Positions 9,901 to 17,612 of a stretch of DNA of 64,000 nucleotides are shown here, piece after piece (position 1 is the stretch's first letter; each line of letters starts with the position of its first letter). The translations under genes were made by a program, and so were the position numbers. Source of the DNA: Paenibacillus sp. FSL R7-0337 (GTDB lineage: Bacteria > Bacillota > Bacilli > Paenibacillales > Paenibacillaceae); NCBI RefSeq assembly GCF_037969875.1, contig NZ_CP150218.1, positions 3,534,001-3,598,000 on the forward strand. Direction: 5' to 3'. Under the pieces are notes generated by a model. The model had not been told where the DNA came from. It searched no databases and worked only from the letters and a program-made list of their open reading frames with translations.

Positions 9901-11010
9901 CGGAAAGAGTTGACCATCCTGATCATAAAAAGCCCCCTGCGGTATTGTAACTGTATATAGCGTACCGCTCAACAGCGGCGAGGCCGCGGAGGCTGGCAAC
10001 AGTGTAATTGCTGAGCTCCCCCCGCCGGTGACACTCGTCGAGTTAACATTCAGCCACCTTGTCCTGGCGTCCCCTTCTGCACCTGGAGAGACTGAGATTA
10101 CTCCAGAGGCCGGACTCATCGGGCGGTCGAAGTACAGCTTAAGGGCTCCACTTACCGATGCGCCAAAAGATGCGTTGGCCGGAGCCGTAGATGCAGAGAT
10201 AGACCCCGTTCCGATTGTAGAAAAGCTCCAGCCGCTGCCGCTGGCTATCCCCTGATAGGTTGTATTATTAGCATCCTTGAATGCATACGCATCGATAAGC
10301 ACATAATAATTTCCGCCAGATGGAAGCTTATTAGCCAGTGTCAGTGTAACCGTTGTAGCTGAATCTGCGCTCTGGAAGGCTACTCCAGCTTCTCCCTCGC
10401 GGATCGCAAACTCCTGTATAACCGCGTTATCAGCTGATGAGAGCAGCCTGACGCTGCCTCCCCCGGCTGTAAGCACTCCGGATAAGCGTATACTCAGCTC
10501 CGTTAAGCTACTTGCCTCTATTCTGGAATTGCTGGCTGGAGACATACTGCTTGCTATAATCGCCGGGTTCACCTCCGGGGCTGTCGTGAACTTCCAGCTG
10601 GTTGCTGCTGATTCATTGCCTGCACTATCCTTGAACAGCCCTTTAGGCACACTTACGCTATATGTTTTGTAGGGAGCGAATTTAAAACTGGAGCCTAGCT
10701 TGATCTCGTAGCTTGCCGAGTTTCCGATTAGCCCTGCACTCCCGATTGCAATTTCCGTAAATACTGTTTCGGCATTTACATCTGTAATGGTGATTTTCCC
10801 GGCTTGCGGGATCACCTGGCGGTCAAAGCTAAGCCCCAGCGAAGCCCCGACATTTACAAAAGCAGACCCGTTAGCAGGAGAAATGCTGATTCCGAATTCC
10901 GAAGCGGCGTATACCGCTGATGTATGTATACCGATAGCTGGACTGCTCAGACCAAGCAGCAGATTGCCTGCAATGATAATTGCTGTGCCTATTGTTAATT
11001 TCTTTTTCAT
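6979..11010 (-). CDS. Large S-layer-homology surface protein with Ig-like repeats
   Basis: 1343 residues, exported. The signal peptide is MKKKLTIGTAIIIAGNLLLG to about residue 36, ending SAVYAA. About four Big_5/SbsA-like Ig domains follow (about 40-495), recognisable by repeated TPAN/SPADRS...FDRPV starts and WSFTT ends. Then several SwmB-like repeats (about 500-880) share YSETLN/DTSGN/VSYxxG signatures. A unique segment lies at about 890-1150. Three SLH domains lie at about 1163-1343 with ITRSE, ITREQ and ATRGQ motifs, which would bind pyruvylated secondary wall polymer. The start ATG at 11010 has GAAAGGGG ten bases upstream. A terminator follows. The function beyond surface anchoring is unknown. 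Confidence 0.88.
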   Translation of the reverse strand: MKKKLTIGTAIIIAGNLLLGLSSPAIGIHTSAVYAASEFGISISPANGSAFVNVGASLGLSFDRQVIPQAGKITITDVNAETVFTEIAIGSAGLIGNSASYEIKLGSSFKFAPYKTYSVSVPKGLFKDSAGNESAATSWKFTTAPEVNPAIIASSMSPASNSRIEASSLTELSIRLSGVLTAGGGSVRLLSSADNAVIQEFAIREGEAGVAFQSADSATTVTLTLANKLPSGGNYYVLIDAYAFKDANNTTYQGIASGSGWSFSTIGTGSISASTAPANASFGASVSGALKLYFDRPMSPASGVISVSPGAEGDARTRWLNVNSTSVTGGGSSAITLLPASAASPLLSGTLYTVTIPQGAFYDQDGQLFPASGPYSWTFTTASLTSLSVAGLSPADRSESVDISKTIAVNFNRDVVYDSTVASGVVLYKSNGSKVAAAVQQGASAKEFIIKPAAALESDTIYYIDIAKGTFTDAADPSVQYEGLSGTKSWSFRTVAIDKTPPSLTSAVLENNRTIRLRYSETLNASVALLASSFGVTVNEETRNIESAYIQGDSVFVVISTGIAVGQNVKISYTGGVRTIQDTSGNAAPTFSGQQITNTIESALPTPKEGRITGRTVTLAFNDTLKTVSPYAYEQFVVTTDGYSLGVNSISTSGNTLYLTVGSEVGNSESVRVSYYAGSYPLVSSLGQNIAGFAEFNIRNTKDNVPPVFQNATGAGNKLLLNYNEGLSTINLPMNSQFSVLVGGKPNYVTNVSVSGTQATLTLQNALPLSGTVTVSYVPGTLGLSDLNGNRAAYVDLQPVSVTSATVVSEISVATVKGNELNVTFTKSMQSSSKLYANQFGIKADGSGIDVQDFSLSGTLLKLNLSQAVMAGQKVELSYLSGAGMITDTNGNSLPSFNSLSVQNLTTGVTGNGSRPSYLGTLPASEFGKEYPLLKSDSALGVTDLSVYKQMVKRYDLNAERMAASYQYLKLAGTDELVFEVPSTEKSAYVTVPLKALSDAAASNKNAKLIIRYGDHMYGIKLSDIDVNSLIASLGTDISKVSLVLRMESVPGGTFYSFEQKIGSQAMRNVTGLMDLRLTGSIKDNYSNAKELNVAGQYTVRNAAVLNSAQTMAAGVDSTYNDAIYLPAQIATVGSNSVVSARTKGNQVVGVYISLRTFGDVTSHWSKTAVAELAAKNIIDSSYGTAFMPDQPITRSEFAVMLSRGLGLQAVRGGASQFKDVRPFTQTSDFIEAAAKAGIINGNTDGTFRAEDKITREQMAIMMVRALEYSGQSVTLSASVMDTLSPFKDRAKILSQSIEFVAKAVKAGIIQGVSTTEFQPQGNATRGQAAVMLQRMLKAAGYL

Positions 11011-11133
11011 TCTTAAAAAACCCCTTTCAGCCCTTCCAGCACTTCTTGTATTTGTATACTGTTATATTTCGGCTAAAGGGCTTCCAAAGTTTAGAAGATG
11101 ACAGCTAAGGGCACATCGGCTTGCTCTTTTCAC

Positions 11134-11182
11134 AAAAAAAAGGCCCACACAGCACCCTCTTCATGAGGGCATCTGTATGGGC
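11134..11182 (-). terminator. Terminator of metK
   Basis: On the minus strand a long stem of about 17 pairs starts GCCCATACAG and closes CTGTGTGGGC with the loop ATGAA, followed by TTTTTTTT. It lies 18 bases after the metK stop. Confidence 0.93.
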
Positions 11183-11199
11183 ATGTTTATTCTTAATTC

Positions 11200-12402
11200 T
11201 TAGATTCCGGACTGGGCTTTTAACAAATCCGCCTTATCCACGCGTTCCCAAGGAAGGTCCACATCTGTACGGCCAAAATGTCCATAAGCAGCTGTCTGTC
11301 TATAGATAGGCTTACGCAGATCCAGCATCGAGATGATTCCCGCTGGACGAAGATCAAAGTTATCGCTGATCAGCTGAACCAGCTTCTCCTCACTGATCTT
11401 CCCCGTTCCATATGTATCTACATTGATCGATACAGGGTTTGCAACACCGATAGCATACGCCAATTGAATCTCGCACTTGTCAGCAAGGCCGGCAGCGACC
11501 AGATTCTTCGCTACATAACGGGCAGCATAGGCTGCAGAACGGTCCACTTTGGTCGGATCTTTACCGGAGAAGGCTCCGCCGCCATGACGGGCATAACCGC
11601 CATATGTATCCACAATAATCTTACGTCCAGTCAGACCGGCATCTCCTTGAGGACCACCAATCACAAAGCGGCCAGTAGGATTAATGAAATATTTAGTGGC
11701 TTCATCCAATAGTTCAGCTGGAACAACCGGAAGAATGACATGCTCTTTGATGTCTGCCTGAATTTGCTCAAGGGTAATTTCTTCTGCATGTTGGGTAGAT
11801 ACTACGATCGTGTCCACACGCACCGGCTTGTCGCCCTGGTACTCAATCGTAACCTGGGTTTTACCATCCGGACGCAGATATTTCAAAGTTCCATCCTTAC
11901 GGACTTCCGCCAAGCGGCGGGCAATTCGGTGAGACAGGGCAATCGGAAGCGGCATAAGCTCAGGCGTCTCATTGGTAGCAAACCCGAACATCAGACCTTG
12001 GTCACCCGCACCGATGTTAGCAGTCTCTTCAGCTAGTGACGCAGGATCACGATGCTCAAGAGCAGCATTTACACCCTGGGCAATGTCTGCAGATTGCTCA
12101 TTCAACGAGCTAAGGACGGCACACGTATTATAATCGAAGCCAAACTTCGCGCGGGTATAGCCAATTTCCTTAATAGTATTACGTACGATTGCCGGAATAT
12201 CCACATATTCAGACTTAGTGCTAATTTCCCCGATGACAAGCACGAGACCTGTTGCTACAGCTACCTCACAAGCTACACGGGCATTAGGATCGTTAGCAAG
12301 AAATGCATCTAGTACCGCGTCGGATATCTGATCACAGATTTTATCGGGGTGTCCCTCCGTTACGGACTCAGAAGTAAACAGATGACGCCCTTTGATCGAC
12401 AT
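11200..12402 (-). CDS. metK: S-adenosylmethionine synthetase
   Basis: Makes SAM from methionine and ATP in the cytoplasm. It is 400 residues, the usual length. Visible signatures: [20 protein letters not shown] at the N-terminus, [10 protein letters not shown], and [19 protein letters not shown] with the catalytic Lys and P-loop-like residues. The start is the ATG at 12402 with GGGAGGT eight bases upstream; the longer frame to 12444 lacks a ribosome site. In Bacillus subtilis metK is under an S-box riboswitch; the region 12403-12513 does not show the S-box core, only an AACAGGC/GCCTGTT inverted repeat with a long loop. It is flanked by terminators on both sides, so it is likely monocistronic. 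Confidence 0.97.
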   Translation of the reverse strand: MSIKGRHLFTSESVTEGHPDKICDQISDAVLDAFLANDPNARVACEVAVATGLVLVIGEISTKSEYVDIPAIVRNTIKEIGYTRAKFGFDYNTCAVLSSLNEQSADIAQGVNAALEHRDPASLAEETANIGAGDQGLMFGFATNETPELMPLPIALSHRIARRLAEVRKDGTLKYLRPDGKTQVTIEYQGDKPVRVDTIVVSTQHAEEITLEQIQADIKEHVILPVVPAELLDEATKYFINPTGRFVIGGPQGDAGLTGRKIIVDTYGGYARHGGGAFSGKDPTKVDRSAAYAARYVAKNLVAAGLADKCEIQLAYAIGVANPVSINVDTYGTGKISEEKLVQLISDNFDLRPAGIISMLDLRKPIYRQTAAYGHFGRTDVDLPWERVDKADLLKAQSGI

Positions 12403-12513
12403 ATACAACAACCTCCCATATTGTTGATCTGACACTGTATTCAAGGGGGCTCCCTAGTAGATAACAGGCCAAATGTAAGTAGTAGTAGAATAATGGCCAA
12501 TGCCTGTTTAATT

Positions 12514-12545
12514 CAAAAAATGAACCTTTTCCGAATGGAAAAGGT
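12514..12545 (-). terminator. Terminator of the SASP gene
   Basis: On the minus strand CCTTTTCC, loop ATTC, GGAAAAGG, then TTCATTTTTT. It follows the SASP stop by about 60 bases and precedes metK. Confidence 0.85.
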
Positions 12546-12605
12546 CTACGGCCTTCCTCAAAAGTCATATTATCTTATTTACCGGTTGCTGTCAATTGAA
12601 GCCAG

Positions 12606-12878
12606 TTATGCGAAAAGAGACTGCTCTGCCTGTTTGATCAACCTCTTTGTGATTTCCCCGCCAACAGATCCATTATCTCTGGAGCTTAGATGCCCCAGAT
12701 ATGGAGTTCCTCCAGATGCGCTTGCTCCGCCAATTGTCCCCAGCTCAGAAGCAAACTCCGTATCCATTCCGCCGCCGTACGAAGCTCCATATAATCCGAA
12801 TTCAGAAGCAATTTCATATTGCATTTGTTTCAGCATTGCCCGGCTTTCTGGTACCACTGTGCGATTTGTACGTGCCAT
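12606..12878 (-). CDS. Small acid-soluble spore protein, alpha/beta type
   Basis: 90 residues. Alpha/beta SASPs coat spore DNA and protect it until germination, when the GPR protease cleaves them. Seen: the N-terminal MLKQMQYEIASEFG with the GPR-cleavable E-IASEFG motif, a second copy at EFASELG, and the C-terminal DNA-binding block GSVGGEITKRLIKQAEQ. A Gly/Tyr/Ser stretch in the middle (GLYGASYGGG) is longer than in Bacillus SspA/B. A strong GGAGGTG site precedes the ATG at 12878. It should be sigma-G dependent; no convincing sigma-G promoter was found, the best -10 being CACAATA near 12922-12928. Confidence 0.93.
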   Translation of the reverse strand: MARTNRTVVPESRAMLKQMQYEIASEFGLYGASYGGGMDTEFASELGTIGGASASGGTPYLGHLSSRDNGSVGGEITKRLIKQAEQSLFA

Positions 12879-13066
12879 GTTACAGCACCTCCTGCGAATT
12901 TTTTAAGATTACAGGTGGTATTGTGTACGAATTCCAAAGGCTTAAGTCGGCTCAATGTTTGTCAGCTGTGGGAATGAGTTCCGGGGTATATTGAAATCCA
13001 ATATAGGGCATTCTTTATATAGAAAGAAAAATACCGATTGATGTGTCCTTTAAAACGGGTTGTTGT

Positions 13067-13651
13067 TTATTTGAGAGTATATGCACCACGGACCATAACA
13101 ACGATTTTCATCGTCTGACCGTCCTGTACAGCGATTCCACGGCCATCCCGCGGGAAAGATAACAGATGATTCGTAGGCGCAGCTACACCATTCGCCAAAT
13201 CGACACCATCCGTCAAATCAGCCACCCCATTAGCATCCTGGGAATAAATAACCGCTTTGCCGGCACGAACAATGAATTCTGCACCTGCTCCAGCGATGAG
13301 AGTCTGGCCTGGCTTCACATCAACAATTTCAACGGCATTTCCTGTAATGCTGGTATCCCCTGTACCGGGAGATGGCGCTTTGGTAGGTGCTGTGGTTGCA
13401 CTCGGTGCTGCAGTTGCAGCCGGTGCATTAGTAGCCGTAGCGCTCGGAGCTTGGGTAGGTGGACTAATGTTACCGCCCAAAACCTTCTGAATCTGCTGAT
13501 CCACATAGCTCTTGGTAACCACCGGGTCCTCTGCCGTTCCTGGCTGCGATCCTACGCCTGCACCTTCAGCCGTTAAGTTAAGCATGGAGCCTGCCCATAG
13601 GCCACCGGCCAGCAGCACTGCTGACATCGTAACTTTCCAAGCGGTCTTCAA
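13067..13651 (-). CDS. Small secreted protein with an Ala/Thr/Pro linker, next to the S-layer gene
   Basis: 194 residues. The signal peptide is TAWKVTMSAVLLAGGLWAGS to about residue 30. Residues 45-62 include KSYVDQQIQKVLGG, resembling the helix of SbsA-like or spore-coat associated proteins. A low-complexity Ala/Thr/Pro linker spans about 63-98, and a C-terminal beta-rich domain has GQTLIAGAGAEFIVRAGKAV and an MKIVVMVRGAY ending. The start is a TTG at 13651 behind GAGGAGGAA; no ATG fits. It follows the major S-layer gene's terminator by 36 bases, so it may be expressed by read-through. I do not recognise a named family. Confidence 0.7.
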   Translation of the reverse strand: MKTAWKVTMSAVLLAGGLWAGSMLNLTAEGAGVGSQPGTAEDPVVTKSYVDQQIQKVLGGNISPPTQAPSATATNAPAATAAPSATTAPTKAPSPGTGDTSITGNAVEIVDVKPGQTLIAGAGAEFIVRAGKAVIYSQDANGVADLTDGVDLANGVAAPTNHLLSFPRDGRGIAVQDGQTMKIVVMVRGAYTLK

Positions 13652-13685
13652 ATGTATTTCCTCCTCATATCGGAATAAATGGCTA

Positions 13686-13719
13686 TAAAAAAAGAATAGC
13701 CTCCGAAGAGGCTATTCTT
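13686..13719 (-). terminator. Terminator of the S-layer gene
   Basis: On the minus strand a perfect 12-base stem AAGAATAGCCTC / GAGGCTATTCTT with loop TTCG, running into a T tract. It lies 18 bases after the stop, a strong site fitting a highly transcribed gene. Confidence 0.95.
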
Positions 13720-13737
13720 AATTGCAGTAATCGGAGA

Positions 13738-16485
13738 TTACTTAGCGGAAATTTCAGTACCATCAGTGATGAGGTTACCATCTTTATCGTGTACTTGAGC
13801 ATTCTTAGCAATCTTAACAATAATTCTGTTTACATTATTTGCATTCAGATCCAACTCATCGTTAAGGTTTGCGTTAGAATCAACAGCTTTCTTGGAGAAG
13901 GTAACAGACCATTTACCTTTATCCGATCCATTAACGATCTTTGTAACCTTATAGAAGTTTTGATTAAGAACATTAGAAGCAGAAATGTCGTTATTGATGT
14001 AGAATTCCAGATCTTGTTTATCCAAGTCTGTTACTTCTTTAGAGAATCCAAGGATAAGCTCATAAGAGTTACCAGTAGAAATCACTGCTGAAGTCAGAAG
14101 CGGGCTAATTCTGCTAGTCAATGTTCCTTTAGCACTTACTGCTACAATGGCATTTCCAGCAGAATCAGTTACACCGTTAACAACAAATTTGTAGTCATTT
14201 TTGCTTTCAGTGATAGAAGAACTTGGAATATGAACGATTGCACGAGCATAAACTGGTTTTTCTGCACTTCCTACAACTTCGTTACCATTTTTATCAAGGT
14301 TTCTAATAGTTACGAAAGAGCCGCTAGGCAGAGCTTTGTCATCCAAAGTATAGCTATTAGCATCAATTACAGTTGGCACACTAAGGCCACTTGCATCGTA
14401 CAGGTCGACAGTAATAGTAGCATCACCGTAAACTGTTTCAGTTACAGCCTTTGTACTATCATTAAATTTAATACCCTGAGCGAACAGTACAGGAGCCTCT
14501 CCATCAGTAGCTTCTGAACCAATAGTTACAGTCAGTACAGTTGCAGCAAGTTTGTTAGCAGAGAATGATTTATCTCTAAACAATCCTTCTGGCAGACGAA
14601 CTGTATATTCACCAGGAGCTACACTAACACCAGTCAGTACAAATGTTTTACCGCTACCGGATACAGTGCTAGCAAACGTAGTAGATTGACCAGTTTTGTT
14701 ATTGATAAGAGTAGCAGAGCCAGCTCCAAAAACAACATTTTCAGAGAATTTCAACTGCAGACCCTTAACAGAACCGGATGTTGTATAAGTGATTCCAGTA
14801 ACTGTAGGAGCTACGGTATCCTTTGTGAAAGTAATAGCTTGACTTGAAGCAGTCCCTAGAGCATTACCCAAAGTGTCTTTAACAGTTGCTCCGAAAACAA
14901 CCGATCCAGTGAAAGTACCACTTGAAGGGAAACTAGTCAGAGGTGTTTGAAGTGTAAATGTTTTACCGTTATCAGATGTAACAACAGTAAACGTACCTTG
15001 GCTTTCACCAACAGAATTCAACAGACGAACATTACCAACCAAAGATGCGCGGTCAACGTTCTTATCAAATTCAACTTCAACAAATTTATCACTTACAGCA
15101 GTTACGCTCTTGATAACAGGAGCAGCAACATCCGAAACAACAGTAACTGTTGATTTGATCGGATTCGGATTAGCAACATTACCTACGAAGTCAGTTACGT
15201 TAAGCAGCGAAACATCATATGTCTTGCCACTATCCAATGTTACACCACTAAGTTTGAACTCAGTGTAAGTATCATTCTGAACCGTCGCAGCAGCAGCCGA
15301 ACCATTCACGTAAGCAACGATACCAGTAGTTTTAACTGGCTCACTGAAAGTTACATAAACGTCTTTAGTGGTTTGTTTAGCAGTAGAAGTAACACTAACA
15401 AGTGTTGGAGCTACAACATCTGCAACAGGCAACAATTGAGTGTAAGCCGGAATAGCTTCACCAGCAGTTGTTTTAACAGCATCATTTACAACAACTGTGT
15501 AATTACCTTTAAGTGCCTTGATACCTGACAAAGTAATGGTAGCTTCAGTTTTGTCAGCATTGAATGTTACATATGCACCAGCAACTTCATCATCTTTGCT
15601 GCCTACTTTAGTTACTTTCACAACGCCATCGATAACTCTGCTGGATTCAGCAACTGTATCAACATCAACTGCACGGTTAAATTTAATCACAACTTGTTTA
15701 GCATTTGGAGCTGTTGCAGCAACAACCTTAGGAGCCTGCAGAGTTACTTTTGCAGTGTAGTCCTTTTCAAGGTGTTTGAAGTTGATTGTTTGTTCAACGC
15801 CTGCTACCAGAGCAGTTGTCAATTCAACGTTTGCAGTAGTCTTATCAGAGAAAGTTACAACTACTTTGGTTGGGCTTACTGCTTCAGCAGAAGTTACAGT
15901 CAATGTAGGAACTTTACCGATTTGATCAGCCGCATAAGCTGTTTGTACTACCAGAGCACGGTCAGCATTAGATTTGAAGTTTACATCTTTAGCAATCAGA
16001 CCAGCATTGATAACTGCTTGTGCATAGCCTTTAGCCCATACAGATGCATTGTTGTCAGTTGTAGTAGGCTGTTCCATCTTCAGAGCACGGAACAATACTG
16101 CTGCAACTTCTTCAACTGTTACTTTACCATTGTAGTTGAAGATGCCTTTAACTGTGTCTTGACCTTGCATCAAGCCTGCAGCTGTAACAGCTTCTACGTA
16201 AGGAACAGTCCAGTTAGTAGCTGTGTAACCTTTGTCTTTGTAAGTGAGCTTGCCAGTTACTTCAGTAAGACCGAACAATTTAGTAACGATCTTAGCGAAT
16301 TCACCGCGAGTCAGATCTTTTTCAAGGTGAGCTTTACCATCTGGGTATCCATTAAGAATACCTTTTGCTGCCAAAGCATCAAATGCTTGTTGTGGAGTTA
16401 CTTTTGCTGTTTCACCAAATGCCACAGAGGCAAACATCGAGAATGCCATTGCTGTAGACAGTGCTACGGATAAAATTTTCTTCAT
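13738..16485 (-). CDS. Probable major S-layer protein (N-terminal SLH domains)
   Basis: 915 residues from the ATG at 16485 (MKKILSVALSTAMAFSMFAS, cleavage after SVAFG at about residue 25). Three SLH domains lie at about 28-215. The first keeps LTRGE; the other two carry divergent VTVEE and NADRAL versions of the usual TRAE motif. The rest is a chain of Big_5/SbsA-like Ig domains with repeated VVAPTLVSVTST, FSEPVKT and FDKNVD starts. Codon use differs from neighbours: strongly biased to GTT, ACA, GCA and AAC, typical of very highly expressed genes. The ribosome site AAGGAGGAG lies 11 bases upstream. A second in-frame ATG at 16557 with its own AAAGGGGGTG site would add 24 residues. The gene has a consensus promoter about 200 bases upstream and its own terminator. 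SLH domains bind pyruvylated polymer, made with CsaB encoded at 23770. Confidence 0.88.
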   Translation of the reverse strand: MKKILSVALSTAMAFSMFASVAFGETAKVTPQQAFDALAAKGILNGYPDGKAHLEKDLTRGEFAKIVTKLFGLTEVTGKLTYKDKGYTATNWTVPYVEAVTAAGLMQGQDTVKGIFNYNGKVTVEEVAAVLFRALKMEQPTTTDNNASVWAKGYAQAVINAGLIAKDVNFKSNADRALVVQTAYAADQIGKVPTLTVTSAEAVSPTKVVVTFSDKTTANVELTTALVAGVEQTINFKHLEKDYTAKVTLQAPKVVAATAPNAKQVVIKFNRAVDVDTVAESSRVIDGVVKVTKVGSKDDEVAGAYVTFNADKTEATITLSGIKALKGNYTVVVNDAVKTTAGEAIPAYTQLLPVADVVAPTLVSVTSTAKQTTKDVYVTFSEPVKTTGIVAYVNGSAAAATVQNDTYTEFKLSGVTLDSGKTYDVSLLNVTDFVGNVANPNPIKSTVTVVSDVAAPVIKSVTAVSDKFVEVEFDKNVDRASLVGNVRLLNSVGESQGTFTVVTSDNGKTFTLQTPLTSFPSSGTFTGSVVFGATVKDTLGNALGTASSQAITFTKDTVAPTVTGITYTTSGSVKGLQLKFSENVVFGAGSATLINNKTGQSTTFASTVSGSGKTFVLTGVSVAPGEYTVRLPEGLFRDKSFSANKLAATVLTVTIGSEATDGEAPVLFAQGIKFNDSTKAVTETVYGDATITVDLYDASGLSVPTVIDANSYTLDDKALPSGSFVTIRNLDKNGNEVVGSAEKPVYARAIVHIPSSSITESKNDYKFVVNGVTDSAGNAIVAVSAKGTLTSRISPLLTSAVISTGNSYELILGFSKEVTDLDKQDLEFYINNDISASNVLNQNFYKVTKIVNGSDKGKWSVTFSKKAVDSNANLNDELDLNANNVNRIIVKIAKNAQVHDKDGNLITDGTEISAK

Positions 16486-16554
16486 AACCTTTTTTTCTCC
16501 TCCTTGGACGTTCATAAACTGGGATTTTTCTTTAGTTGTGTAGCTCATATCACT

Positions 16555-16576
16555 CATTTGTCGAGCACCCCCTTTC
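16555..16576 (-). promoter_or_regulatory. Second in-frame start with ribosome site upstream of the S-layer gene
   Basis: AAAGGGGGTG precedes an ATG at 16557 that is in frame with the S-layer gene and reads MSDMSYTTKEKSQFMN before reaching the canonical ATG at 16485. Either a longer signal region is made or the stretch tunes translation. Confidence 0.55.
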
Positions 16577-16606
16577 CCGAGTTGAGCAGATTAAGTATAA
16601 ATAATG

Positions 16607-16626
16607 TCTGTGACGGGTATCACAGA
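16607..16626 (-). other. Leader hairpin in the S-layer mRNA
   Basis: TCTGTGA / TCACAGA, a perfect seven-base stem with a six-base loop, between the promoter and the upstream start codon. It may be an mRNA-stabilising 5' structure. Confidence 0.5.
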
Positions 16627-16681
16627 AACTTGTAAACAGCTTCAAGGCATAGTAATACTAGATTCCTAATTCTACCTAAGT

Positions 16682-16710
16682 ATTATACAATGTGCCTCTA
16701 GTCACGTAAA
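16682..16710 (-). promoter_or_regulatory. Sigma-A promoter of the S-layer gene
   Basis: On the minus strand TTTACG (16705-16710), a 17-base spacer, then TATAAT (16682-16687). The start site would be near 16675, giving a leader of about 190 bases to the ATG at 16485. Confidence 0.75.
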
Positions 16711-17085
16711 GCTAATTTTTCCATTTAGCAATGAGCAGTGCCTCCAGGGCATTCCACAATTGCCTTGTGCAAGTGACTCTACACCTTAAACGCAATAGGT
16801 TTGAAAAAGTTGCGCTTTGGTTAAAAAAAACTTTTTCCTGCCTGCTGTATCCCTGCCCCGATACACTAGAAGATACAATATGTATGTTCTACTAACTATT
16901 GTTAATGTTGGGTGGCTACGGGAATCAGTATAGCATAGAGATATTCCAAACGTCATTAAACAATATTTTCTAAGTTTACAAACAAATATTGCGTACTAAC
17001 AGGGGGGTGTTTGTTGACCAGCATTCAAGTTAATAAGTATATAACCACATTGCAACAGGGTTAACACTTCGGATAGTGATTTACA
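16711..17085 (-). other. Intergenic region upstream of the S-layer promoter
   Basis: No gene. It is AT-rich and contains a weak additional promoter-like pair on the minus strand (ATGACG and TATACT, spacer 18, near 16929-16958) and an AT stem (GAAAAAGTT / AACTTTTTC) at 16803-16838. Multiple promoters are common for S-layer genes; this one is only a suggestion. Confidence 0.35.
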
Positions 17086-17122
17086 TAAAGAAAGGCTACT
17101 GAGATCAACTCAGCAGCCTTTC
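17086..17122 (-). terminator. Terminator of the small gene at 17145-17486
   Basis: On the minus strand GAAAGGCTGCTGAG / CTCAGTAGCCTTTC with loop TTGAT, followed by TTTAT. It lies 23 bases after the stop. Confidence 0.85.
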
Positions 17123-17144
17123 CTTCAAATTAGTATATCCAGGA

Positions 17145-17486
17145 CTATCGAATCTTCAACGATAGCTGTATTAACTCCTGGCGCTTCTCAGGACTTGCAT
17201 TAACATTCTCATACATGGCATCAATAGCTGCACGGTTCTCGCGGTAGCTCTTCTCATGTTTGATTGTGCTATGGGACCATTCGATCAAAGCATTCTCAGC
17301 AATAACCAGTTCATTATAAGCATCATGGAAGCCAGTTGCTTGAACAAGCTCTTCCATTACTTCCTGAGTGATCTCCTGCAAAGCCCGCTTTGCTGCAATT
17401 TCCTTTTCCATAACCTTTGCTCTATTCTCAAACATATTCTTTGCTTTCGTGTAATCCAATTGTGCTTTTGATAAAATCGGTTTCAT
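17145..17486 (-). CDS. Small helical cytoplasmic protein, function unknown
   Basis: 113 residues with no signal or membrane segment, rich in Lys, Glu and Ala and predicted almost all helix (for example QEITQEVMEELVQATGFHDA and IEWSHSTIKHEKSYRENRAA). The overall look resembles YlbF/YmcA-type proteins, but I cannot confirm the family. The ATG at 17486 follows AAAGGTG. It lies between two SLH genes and has its own terminator. Real coding is supported by the ribosome site, codon use and terminator. Confidence 0.65.
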   Translation of the reverse strand: MKPILSKAQLDYTKAKNMFENRAKVMEKEIAAKRALQEITQEVMEELVQATGFHDAYNELVIAENALIEWSHSTIKHEKSYRENRAAIDAMYENVNASPEKRQELIQLSLKIR

Positions 17487-17612
17487 CGATAGCTTTCACC
17501 TTTCACGTAAAAATGGTTTCTTTGACATTGTAACGCAAATGGGAGCAGATTACAAAGATGTCCGAATGGTAATTTAACCTGAATAAGGTTTTTACTATAG
17601 AACTGTCAATCC

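Noticed and set aside
12901..12930. Sigma-G promoter for the SASP gene
   Set aside because: Only a poor -10 (CACAATA) and no matching -35; not reported as a feature.
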